A program made the position numbers and the translations under genes. Positions 8,327 to 17,369 of a stretch of 17,946 nucleotides of DNA are shown here, one piece after another; position 1 is the stretch's first letter, and each line of letters begins with the position of its first letter. The notes under the pieces are model-generated. The model was not told where the DNA came from and searched no databases. It saw nothing but the letters and a program-made list of their open reading frames with translations. The DNA lies in assembly GCA_009602725.1 (NCBI GenBank), contig WELB01000044.1, forward strand, positions 513,030 to 530,975. Reading direction: 5' to 3'. The DNA comes from Spirogloea muscicola (Eukaryota; Streptophyta; Zygnematophyceae; Spirogloeales; Spirogloeaceae).

Positions 8327-10196
8327 TGGCCAAGTGCTCTGACATGTCCTGATGTGATGCCCTTTCACCTCCTGCAGCCAGTCGTCAGTCAACCTCTGCT
8401 GACCGCGCAGTGCAAAAGCATGCAAAAGCATCATACTTGCTGTCTCCTTCCACCACATGGCAACCGATGGTGCGGGCTTCTTTGCGTTCATGGATGCCTG
8501 AGGCCAGCTTGCAAAGCCAGCTGCTTGTCACGAGACCCCATCCCCATGCCATGATTGGCATCTCTTGGCGGTTTGCTTAGCTACGTCAAAGTCATCTGCG
8601 GCGCCAAATCAGGCAGCAACTCACACAATTGGCCATCTCGCTATGCTGAGCCCCAAAGAACATTCAGAATATTATTGTGACAGCTTGGTGCTTCGTGCAA
8701 AGACGTCGTCAGAAGTCAGTGCGCACAAAAGTTGCGCTCAGAAGGCAGGAGAGTAGAATCTGCCACATGTGGAACTGGGCTTGTGAGGCTCTTGCAGCAG
8801 GAGCAGCAGGGTGGTATATCACACAGTTGCTCTATCAGTGCGCCCAAGCACCCAGCCTGACGTCCACCCTAGTCAGCTTCTCTGAGCATGATCTCAAGAA
8901 GCTCAAGCAGCTTGCGTGCGACTTGCCACCCAGTGGCACTGCTAGTGCACTTCATGGGGGAGAAGCACTTGACAAGATTCCGTGGGTGTCAACTGATGAC
9001 GCACTCATTGCACACCTTTGGCAGGTCTGCTGGTCGTCATCAGTGGCGTTATTAGTTTTGAAGAAATTATTGCATGACAAAGACAGCATTCTGAGAATCT
9101 GTTTGTTTCTGATCAGGCCTTGCTATTACAATTTGACAGACGTTCATCACTGTGTTGCAGACTGTAACGAAAGCCAGGAAACTGAGGCCTTCCTCGACTG
9201 TAACCTTCAGGCGGGCTGTCAATGCCCGTGCCCGATTTGACCCGCCCCTCCCGAAGCTGTATTTTGGCAATGCCGTACTCGGTGTACCCCAAGAGCATCT
9301 TCGAATAGTGGCTGGGGATCTCCTGAGGTAACAAGAAAGTAACCAACGTTCAAAAACCCTCGAGGAACATTGGAGGTTGCCATTGTCAAGGAGTGCAATG
9401 CCCGCTAAAGCAATTCTTGAAAGAGTCTTTGCAGAGCACCATCCTCACACTTCGAGGGCATCCCTTTTTCTCCACTTTCCGTTCTTCTGTCAAATATTAT
9501 TTCAAGCCTTTGGTTCTTGAATCCCTTCCAGAAGATCTGTGCAGTACTCACTAAGCAAGCTCGCTTGCACGCTTGTGCTTGCACCGGCGGTGCTCTGGCA
9601 GGATGACGCTTGGCCAGGTAGCCAGACTGCTGAGACGTCAAACCCAGAAAGTGGGCAACAATTATGCCAAGTCATTCTGGACCAAACCAAAAGGTCCAAC
9701 AGCCCTAAGCAACGTCGTCTCGCGCGTTGTTGGCAAGGGCCTCCTCGGGGTTTCTGTTGGTCTACCAAACAGCCTCACATACAGCCAGATACAGTCAACA
9801 ACTAATATTGGTGCATTGGTCGCGTCTTCAGCGCAGCCTTGGCCAGTAAAATACATCCTGCTGCCTGAGGCCACTAACCAAGCTCGTCCTCCAGTCGGGA
9901 TGCTGAGCATTCTGCTTGCTTGTTACCGGCGGGCCAGCTGGTCCGAATTTGATTTGTACAAGCTGGACTTTGGTTGGGGACGCCCAGCCTTCGTATGCGT
10001 GTCATACACGTCCTCGGGCTACATGCCTGCCTTCGTGAGCGGCGCAATCATTTTCCAGAGAAGCCAAAGTGGCAGCGGCGCCTTGGACGTCACCCTCCTC
10101 CCTCATCACGTGTTCAGACGGTTGGAGAACCCCCTCCCATCACACCGTCAATGTAAAGGCACGCGAGAAGCGAGCCGAGAGCCACAAATCGGTTAA

Positions 10197-10348
10197 TTCA
10201 CTAGAGTGCTAAGATACACAGCAGGTTGACCTGGACTGCTGTAATCATTCCAGCCAGAAGGACACATTTTCCAGACTGCAATGCACGGTCATCTACAAAG
10301 ATCACTTGATTGCGAGCAATGTGCCTGCTGATCGAATGAGGAGGGTAA
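10197..10348. other. Short gap between convergent genes
   Basis: Only about 150 bases separate the last BAHD stop (+) from the stop of the glycosyltransferase (-). The two 3' UTRs must lie here and may overlap. No other element is seen. Confidence 0.5.
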
Positions 10349-13155
10349 CTACAGTTGATACCAGTTAAGGGCAATATAACCTGCCGAGAGCCTGCCATTT
10401 GTCTTGCGGAGTTCATCAATGAGGCGGTCCCAATTGGACCCTAAAGTGCCGATAAAGTAGTCAGCCTCTGCCTGGACCATAAGATTTGCAAACGACATAT
10501 CCACGGACTCCCTCAGGTTAGCGCGCACAAGCTTCTTGACCTCGTCCTTGCTCATGCCCTCAGTGGTCGGCAACGGTATATCATCAAAGTCGCCATTCTC
10601 CTCCTCCCCCTGTAGCATCAGCAAGACAGCAATATCATGCGTTGGTATATCGATCAAGAACGCCAACCAGCTTGAAAGGAGCCGCGTGACACTCACAAGC
10701 GGTCAGGCTTCTGATGATATGCAATCTCACCTGCAAGCGCCGCTGCTTGGTGAAGAAAAACCTCCACCGCCACCCGTAGTTGAAAAATCCCTCCTCCACC
10801 ACGCTCGTCAGCATGGTGGCCAGCCACACTGTCCGCACGTTTGGATCACTGCGTCGGACCCTCTCAGCCTACGATCGCGACCACGGACATCAATACAAGC
10901 TGACAAGCAGGATGCATGGGTCTGATGCATCCATCCCTTAGTGCATGAGGGGTCAGTCCCAGTGCAAGCTGCAGGTGACCCTGGTGACTTCACCTCTTCC
11001 ATGTAGGCGCGAAAGGGGAAGAGGGTCATCTCGCGACCCTTTGCGCCCTCACGCACGTGCAAACTGATGTAAGGCCGCGGCGCCAACACTTCGTCATGCT
11101 CCGCCCACAGGCCGTCCTCCAGGTCCCCAGTGAAGTTGCTGCTGAGTCCTGGGTCACCCTATGCAAAGTAGCTCCGCAGATTGAGAAGTATTAGTTCTAC
11201 TGGAGCCCCGTCAAGGGAAGACCCTATTCCATTCATATACTATGAAGCTGCAAGTATGGACTAACACCAACCAGTTTAAGCTTGACAATTGAGAAAAGGC
11301 AACTAATTGTCACTGAGATGCAGAAGTATGCTTGCAAATGACGCTCCAATTCTGAATCCTGAGCTAGCGTCTTCAAACCAAGGCCCTGCAGTCTACAATT
11401 CTAGGTCCCAGCTTACTAAGCCTGAGCAGACGAATGCGGACCATAGAGAGGAGAAAGCGCTGCGCCAATGTGGCCTCCAGGTGGCGATGTGCGACCCACA
11501 TGCCATATGATGCGTGCCGCGCCTGGTTTGTTACACGGCAGAGGTACTCGGATGGGTACCGCAGGAGGTACCGGATCTGCTGCGCACGAAACCAGTCCAG
11601 TGGATGCACCTTCATCCTGCCCAGCACTGTGCACAAGAAGACCTTCGACAAGGACAAGTGAGTCTCGGCTGCCGTACTGAGGTCCGCGCACCAAGCTAGT
11701 CCGAGAAGAGGGGTTTGAGTTCTCCGTCACCTTCGTCACTGGGCTTCATCCAGCCGTCAGGGCAGCCCCACTTGGCGCAGAAGGCCGACATGTCGCTACG
11801 GTACGCCCAGTGTGTGGTGCCCACCTGCTCGCGTGTGGGCTCGCCCATGACGACGTCATCTTCCCCACCCTCGGCGCCCTGGGCCTCCCAGAGCTTGGCT
11901 ACGCGTGCCTTGCACGCCGGCGCCGCCTCCGGCAAAAAGTAGCACTCGAAGCTGAGTTCCTTGCCATGCGCCTCGCAGCCAGCGTGGCCGCCACGCAGGT
12001 AGTTGTTCTGGAACACCATGATGCGGCCCTTGGCGATCGCGTATGAGTAGCGGTCGGCGATGAAGTGCAGCTGCGCGCCGACGCCTGCACCGCCGGTTGC
12101 GGTACATTGTCAAGACCATGAACGCTTCGCCCTCATCTGCATTGCCGCAGACCCATTGCCCAATCCCGGCTGCCGAGAGCTGACCAGGGGCAGCCGCGCG
12201 CTCCTGCCCGACCTTTTTTGACAAGGGAGGGCCACGACACGTAAAGGAAGCGCAGCGAGGGATCGGCGCAGTCCCGCGGATGTTGCAGCCACCACATGTA
12301 GGCCTGAGCAGCGCGCGTGCCCGCTAAGTTGTCGCTCTCGTGCCCCCGCACCCATGGCGGCTGCGGACGCCGCCAGGCGCTTCCCTGTTAGACCGGCCCC
12401 CATCGTGGGAACCTTACCGCAGTCAGAGAGGCCAGCTGGGTCCGCTCTGGGAAGCGCACCTGCGATGCCGTGAGGCAGGACATATTGCCGACGGCCGGGT
12501 CGCAGCTCGCGACGAGCCACTGGGGGTCGCCGGCAGGGCCGCCGTCGGCGCCCTCGCCGAGCGGCCTCGAGTCCTCCCGCTCTCGCCGCGTCACCAGCGG
12601 CCCGCAGTCCTGCAGGTGGGGCGCTCGAGGCACGGCGTCCGGCAGCCCAACTGGGTCCCGGCTCACGAAGCCGTCCTTGTCCAGCGCGTAGGCCTGCGTC
12701 CAGGCTGAGGCCCGTGCCAGCACCAAAGTGAATCTCGCCATTCCAACATATATCTGAAGTTGCATATTCTGAACTCTGGATGTGCATCTCAATTGCCTCT
12801 CCGGAGGCCGTGTGAGGCTTGCAATTCCGCGCGGCAATGGTGAGCCGCATGCCCACAAAGACCTCCTGAAGAAGGTCGCCAGATGGATCTAGTCACAGTG
12901 TTGAGACGCAGGTCCAAATCCTTGCAGCGCCGCAGGGGAGAGCCCGGACTCACCCTCGTAGAGCTCCTCGGCGGGCGCCGTGACGACCGCCTTGTCCAGC
13001 GCCGCCTTGAAGTCGGGCACGCTGAGATTGGCCGGCTCGCCGGCGGCGGCGGCGACGGCTGGCCATGAAATTAAGGACAGGAGGATGGCCGCGGCGCCGG
13101 CGGAGGCGAGCGCAGCGGCAGCCCGCCGCCTCCTGCAGCCGCGGCGGCGGTCCAT
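10349..13155 (-). CDS. Golgi-type glycosyltransferase resembling GT23 fucosyltransferases (FUT8/NodZ), eight exons
   Basis: Exons on the minus strand: 13155-12954, 12704-12418, 12360-12213, 12084-11731, 11626-about 11496, 11158-10994, 10868-10731 and 10609-10349, joining in frame to about 561 residues. The N terminus is MDRRRGCRRRRA, then a hydrophobic run (about residues 12-38), as in a type II Golgi signal anchor. A luminal stem leads to the donor-site-like GVGAQLHFIADRYSYAIAKG (about 212-231) with GRIMVF just after; next come RYLLRYPSEYLC, PYISLHVREGAKGREMTLFP (HVR near 408-410), PNVRTVWLAT and ADYFIGTLGSNWDRLIDELR (about 525-544). The HxR and FIGTLGSN-RL-EL blocks match motifs shared by alpha-1,6 and related fucosyltransferases, which use GDP-fucose. 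Family placement is by motif resemblance, so another inverting GT-B family is possible and the acceptor is unknown. The donor of exon 5 is the one uncertain junction. All other junctions keep frame. Confidence 0.75.
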
Positions 13156-13259
13156 GCTCCGCCNAGGGGGGAGCTCCGAGCAACGGCGGCCCCTTCTGCA
13201 GACGGCCCGCGGCTGCCAACTGCTACGGCAGTAACCCCTGCTAAAAAAAAACTAAAAAG

Positions 13260-13860
13260 GAAGCGGCTGCTGATATTTAAAGAGCGGCTGTGAAAGCCAG
13301 CCAGGTGCATACAGGTGTTCATGTCGGAGCCACAGGCTAGACAGCCAGGCCCTATCCTCAATGGGCGAGCCCTTTCTTCTTAGTAACCCCGTGTCAGCAG
13401 TAGGAAGTCAGATGAGCTGAGGGGAGGAAGAGCAACCCCGCTGCGCAAGCCAGAGGCTGCTGCAAGGGCACGACCAGCGCGGCGATGCAAAGCAAGCGCT
13501 TGGGAACGCTGTAGCGACATAGACAAACGCATACGGTAGCAGGACACTAGACCCAAAGGCACCGAGCCACCGGGAAGGGCTGCACCCTGTTCCCGGCGCC
13601 GCTGGTCAGCTTGAGATGCCAGCAGCGAAAGTAACGAGGACCACCGACCCCCGTAACACCCATGGATGTCCATGGCCAGGGGGTAAAAGGTATCACCCGC
13701 CGGGCGGTCCTTGTACTTGTGCAACTTCCGCTGTTCCCGCTCAAGGCCCCGCAGTCGCTGCTTAGCTCGTAGTTTGGCCCCTTCGAACCTTGTCAATTCT
13801 TTTCGGGCTGGCTTCTCACAGCCCTTGCCCCCATTGGGAGAGCCACTTCTTCTTCTTCAG
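13260..13860 (-). mobile_element. LINE-like retrotransposon 3' portion, copy B
   Basis: A minus-strand frame without stops runs from 13796 to TAA at 13380. Its content is typical of the C-terminal end of non-LTR reverse-transcriptase polyproteins: a charged EREQRKLHKYKDRPAGD block, FYPLAMDIHG, then SCYRMRLSMSLQRSQALALH and a Leu-Leu-Thr-Arg-Gly-Tyr end. The same C terminus appears in copies A, D and E. The 3' UTR continues to a hairpin (GGCTGGCTTTCACAGCC on the minus strand, 13286-13302). No reverse-transcriptase domain is inside the window, so the copy is 5' truncated. Its upstream end is disrupted by the 104-base tandem duplication. It ends about 110 bases before the glycosyltransferase start. 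Confidence 0.6.
13272..13282 (-). promoter_or_regulatory. TATA-like sequence upstream of the glycosyltransferase
   Basis: On the minus strand TTTAAATATC lies about 120 bases before the ATG at 13155, immediately after the hairpin that ends retrotransposon copy B. It is the only AT-rich hexamer of this kind in the GC-rich upstream stretch. Its role as a TATA box is inferred. Confidence 0.35.
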
Positions 13861-13971
13861 GCTCTTCTCGCTGCTTAGCTCGTAGTTTGGCCCCTTCGAA
13901 CCTTGTCAATTCTTTTCGGGCTGGCTTCTCACAGCCCTTGCCCCCATTGGGAGAGCCACTTCTTCTTCTTC
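13755..13971. repeat. Exact 104-base tandem duplication with 9-base spacer
   Basis: Bases 13755-13858 are repeated exactly at 13868-13971, with spacer AGGCTCTTC. The unit starts TCGCTGCTTAGCTCGTAG and ends in (TTC)n. It carries a hairpin GGGCTG-N8-CAGCCC at 13805-13824 and again at 13918-13937. On the minus strand the unit encodes the KPARKELTRFEGAKLRAKQR part of retrotransposon copy B. The 113-base period is not a multiple of three, so the duplication shifts the element's frame. Identity without substitutions implies a recent event or an assembly artefact. Confidence 0.9.
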
Positions 13972-14261
13972 TGTTCGGCCACCTTCACGGCATAGCCCGT
14001 CTCTGAAGTTACGGGGAAAGCAGCCTCAGGTCAGAGAAGCTACGCTCCTGGAAGTGGGTCCCCCGGCCAGAGCCAGAGGCAGCAAAGCGAGCAGCCCGGC
14101 TGCCATGCCGTCGGGTCGCGTGCTCTAGTGTACACAGGATGCGGCTTGTCATCTCCCTGCAGACAAGTACCCACTAAGGACGGCCGCTCAGTGGAAGGAG
14201 AAGGGCCAGGGCCGTGGAAAGCTAGCCAAGAGCGGGCCCACAGCCCTCAATACTCCTTTGT
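13972..14261. other. Stretch with no supported gene
   Basis: No conserved frame is seen. A minus-strand ATG at 14106 opens 26 codons that look like a signal peptide (MAAGLLALLPLALAGG) but stop at 14026, with no convincing donor site. I leave it uncalled. Confidence 0.4.
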
Positions 14262-14480
14262 TTGGCTCGGATTGGCCTCCCTTTCAAGCGCACCGCGCGC
14301 CTTCCCCCCTGTCAACTGTACATGGGAGGCGCGAGGCTTGGCAGGAATCACTTCGGGACGGTGTCCTTGTGATCGTGGTGGCATCCACATGCTGCTCCAT
14401 TGCTGCCGAGCCCAAGTGCTGATGGAGGCGGAGTGGCTTTCCATGGCCTTTCTTTTTTGGGCTGGCTTTGCTAGCCCCCC
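14262..14480 (+). mobile_element. Orphan LINE-like 3' UTR, copy C
   Basis: GGCTCGGATTGGCCTCCCTT followed by CCGCGCGCCTT is shared with the 3' UTR of copy D (about 14818-14865, +) and copy E (about 17530-17572, -). The segment ends in TCTTTTTTGGGCTGGC-TTT-GCTAGCCC (14459-14477), an 8-base-pair hairpin like those ending the other copies. No protein-coding part remains, so it appears to be a very short, 5'-truncated insertion. Confidence 0.45.
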
Positions 14481-14615
14481 TTCTCTTCGGGCAAGCACTT
14501 CGATTTCCTTGGAGTCAGAGGCGCAGCGGAGTGGGGACCCAGACTGACCAGGCGCCTACAAGATAGGGAGACATGTACTTTGGTGCTCGACACCCTCACC
14601 CAGCGTCAGCTTTGT

Positions 14616-14880
14616 CTTGCTGGTACCAGAAATTGAGTGTACAGCGCTCCCATGCACTTGCGATAAACCAGCGTGCTGGACGTGCAATAGCCCAGGCTAA
14701 TGGCTTCCGAGGTGGTGGTTTGGCTCCTCAGCTTAGCTTGTCAGATATGCATGTGCTCACTCGGGGATATAAGTGTCCCCCTTAGCTAGCTCATTACCCT
14801 GTAACACGACATTTGTAAGGCTAGGATTGGCCTCACTTTCAATGTCATTTGCACCGCGCACCTTCTCTCTACCAGAAAGG
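14616..14880 (+). mobile_element. LINE-like retrotransposon 3' end, copy D
   Basis: The frame ending at TAG 14783-14785 contains VQRSHALAINQRAGRAIAQA and LSLSDMHVLTRGYKCPP. It aligns along its length with copies B and E (RSQALALHQRAGRALSQA; SLSDLFVLSRRY). The Tyr that ends the other copies is followed here by four extra residues. The shared 3' UTR block ATTGGCCTCACTTTCA with CCGCGCACCTT follows from about 14825. No clear terminal hairpin is found before the D-threonine aldolase 3' end. Divergence from B suggests an older insertion. Confidence 0.55.
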
Positions 14881-14975
14881 AGGGCGACAGCACCAAGCAT
14901 CCCAGAACCACATTGCCCGTCGGCCTCCTGAATTGCATGAAGATAATTCCGACCTGTCTTAATTGCTTGCCACAA

Positions 14976-17326
14976 TTAGCAGCCTGGGCCACGGGCATCA
15001 ACGGGCCACACGCACTCCACACGGCCGCCGCGCACGCCAATGACTTCGTCGTACAGATTAACAGTCGGATCACAGTGCCCTGGCACGAGCCACACAAGCT
15101 CGCCGAGGCCAGGCAGCCGCTCCTCTCCCGCTACTCCCTCCTTTGCAACAAGCCTCAGGATGCCATGCTCGTCGCCGCCGTTCTCATATGCCAGGCAGCG
15201 GCCTGCTACGCCGGCCACCATTGGCGGTCCCGAGTCAAGGCTGGACGCCTTGGTGCCCGCGTCAAGCACCGCACGTGTGCCTCCTTCATCGCAGCTCATC
15301 ACTGTCGTCAGCACGAATAGGCTCTGTGCCCACCCGCCGGCCGCCGCGACGCCAGGGGCCTCCTCATTTCTCCCGTAGTCGACGTCGCCGAAGATGTATG
15401 ATCCTGGTTGCACTTCGGTGAAGATGCCGCTGGCAGCATCCGCTGCGAACGTGCCAGTGCCGCCACCGGTGACAGTCTCGCATGCTAGGCCAGCTTCCTC
15501 CAGGCGCTGCACAACTGCTGCCGCTCGCCGAGCAGCCGCCTCGGCTGCCTCCTTGCGCTCGGCAAATTTGCGCACGTGCTGGATTGCGCCCTGATAGGCC
15601 TGCAAAGGCGGAAATTTGTTCAAAGTTCAGCTCTTAGGTCCAAATTGGGGGGGTTTTCCGCCAATCTGAAGTCATCATGCATCTGTTCGGGCCACAGCAC
15701 TGCCCTGCCTTTCGGTCTTGGCATTTGGATGATGATTAAGGATAATGGTTAATGGCGGGCAGGCAGGCGAGTACAGAAAGATGGGAGATGCTGTAAGCTC
15801 GGCGGGCTGCTTTGAGACTGCTGGCACCTGGATACCACCAAAGCGGAGGCCCGGAAGCCCTGCGATGTGACGAGCGAGCGAGAGCGCTGCATCCGGCCCG
15901 CTCACGCCACACCTGCAAGGCAGCGTGTGGCGTGGATGGCAACGAGCTTCGCGGTTGCTGCTGCTGGGCACTGTGTGGCTCATTGATGAGGAATTGTTTG
16001 GTGAGCATTTGACGTGCATCGTGGGCCTTGCAGCCTGCAGTTAGGCATGGGAAATTTGGCGGCAGGAGAGTCAAGGAACCGTAGAACTCACTTGTGGCCC
16101 TACAAAGATTATGGACCATCAATGGTAAACACATTTCTATTAAAGCCTGAATCACGCCTAAGCGTGAGCTCACCTGTCCTGCCCAACATTGACCTCAACA
16201 AGGATGCGGATCGTAGCACCAGCAGCTGCCACCTCCTCGCTAAGCGCTGTGGCCGCACTAGATGCCAAGCAGTGGCCACAATGGCAAGGAAGTGCTCAAG
16301 CCCTGGAAAACAATTGGCGTACTCGCAGCTGCTGGCGACTGATGGCTGGCTGCAGGCGGTCGTGCCGTACCTGGCCTCGTCAACGCAGACGGCGACGCGG
16401 GCGCGCAGTGCTAGCGCGGCAAGGCGCCTCAGCTTGGGGCGCGACACGACCTCGTTGGACACGAGGACATCCTGGATGCCGCCAGCCACCATGGCCTCCG
16501 CCTCTGCGCCCGGCTCCAGCACCGCTTATTCGCTTGCTCTCTTGCTCAAGTCCAGTGGCAACAACAAACATCCTCACTCATTGGCTGACATTGCCGCGGC
16601 ACTGGCTGACCTGAGAGCTTCTGGCAGCAGACGCCAACGGCACCTGAAAGCTCCATCTGCCGCTGGGCAATAGCCGAGCACTTGTGCGCCTGCAATCCGA
16701 CCAAGGCAGGAAGCCGCTTAGTGCAGCCGAGGAGCAGCAACGAGCGAGCAGGGTCCAACCTTGCAATGCCTACAGACCAATTCCAATGGCCGGGCTTGAA
16801 GCAGGGCACCCAGAAATTGCTGTCAGAGAATGTAGTCATGCTTTGGGCTCGATGGTTAGTCCAGAGCTTCACAAACTACCGTGGCGATACAGCGTGTTGA
16901 TATAGGGGTTAACATTAATTTGGCACCTTGGCGTGGGGCCGCACGTGCACGGTGGGGAAGGGCGCGAGCAACGTGGCCATCCGGCGCATGTTGCCCTCCA
17001 GGGCGTCCAGGTCCACGATGAGGGCCGGCGTGTCTGCATGGGAGGAGCCGGTCAGCGCCGCCGCAGTGCAGAGCGGCGTACTTCACTCCACCAGCAGCAG
17101 CGGACAGTCCTGCTGCAGCAGTCTGAGCGACCTGGCGGCCGCCAGCTTCGAGGCTGGCCTCACCAACGTCCTCGACAGGGTCGCCAATGCGCGCGGGGGC
17201 TTCCCGTAGGCTCGCCATGGCCGCACTGCAGCTGCCGGCGCACAGCCGAGACGGGAGCTGCGGGCGCGGTGGAAGCCTTGGCGCTGAGCCGACGGCAGCC
17301 TTAGTGAGCACCGTCAGGGCGCGCAT
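14976..17326 (-). CDS. D-threonine aldolase, PLP fold type III, seven exons
   Basis: Exons on the minus strand: 17326-17164, 17033-16927, 16689-16611, 16503-16371, 16257-16174, 15912-15828 and 15599-14976 (TAA), joining to exactly 425 codons (424 residues). The enzyme cleaves D-threonine to glycine and acetaldehyde using PLP and a divalent metal. The N-terminal alanine-racemase-like barrel begins DTPALIVDLDALEGNM and carries VRPHAK-AHKC, whose RPHAK lysine (about residue 90) binds PLP, then EAEAMVAGGI-DVLVSNEVV, LVEVNVGQDRCGV and TVTGGGTGTF. The C-terminal D-serine-dehydratase-like domain has QPGSYIFGDVDYGRN and VPGHCDPTVNLYD near the end. The HCD triplet (about 392-394) is an His-x-Asp pair, as in D-threonine aldolases, where D-serine dehydratases have His-x-Cys. 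The first 36-50 residues are basic, rich in Ala/Ser/Arg and lack acids, suggesting an organelle transit peptide. An internal ATG at 17218 could give a cytosolic form. Confidence 0.9.
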
Positions 17327-17369
17327 CTGCTCCGGCACAGTGCGACAGCAGGGGGCCGGGAGCTAGTGT

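Larger units (their letters stand above)
7428..10196 (+). pseudogene. BAHD (HXXXD) acyltransferase, multi-exon, with an in-frame stop; probably inactive
   Basis: BAHD enzymes transfer acyl groups from acyl-CoA to alcohols or amines in the cytosol. Segments in family order: 7428-about 7578 (IALSESDMGTVPCYIPVVY), about 7826-7955 (ALAEVLRCYYPLAGRL), 8101-about 8264 (GVPSIEATASAPLA), about 8429-8687 with catalytic HMATDG (8454-8471) and FFAFMDA, about 8827-9024 (WVSTDDALIAHLW), 9161-9327 (FRRAVNARARFDPPLPKLYF), and about 9930-10196 with DFGWG (9966-9980) and a normal C terminus. Both signature motifs are intact. TGA at 8499-8501 replaces the Trp that normally follows FMDA, while the same frame continues with family-like sequence (SPCHDW, KEHSEYYC). 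The roughly 80-100 residues expected between 9327 and 9930 were not found. The gene is therefore probably dead, unless an unrecognised intron removes the TGA. Six or more introns is many for this family. The substrate cannot be inferred. Confidence 0.7.

Noticed and set aside
8827-9024. D-threonine aldolase and BAHD or glycosyltransferase as parts of one biosynthetic cluster
   Set aside because: The genes lie on different strands with separate upstream regions, and no shared substrate or pathway can be named from the sequence.
12110-12856. Long minus-strand frame of 248 codons
   Set aside because: It is a shadow frame over glycosyltransferase exons 2 and 3; the neighbouring frames carry the family motifs and splice junctions.
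13243-13258. A-rich run on the plus strand as a retrotransposon poly(A) tail
   Set aside because: The adjacent element is on the minus strand, where this reads as poly(T), so the polarity is wrong for its tail.
14026-14106. Signal-peptide-like minus-strand frame (MAAGLLALLPLALAGG)
   Set aside because: It has only 26 codons, with no convincing splice donor before the stop and no downstream exon it could join.
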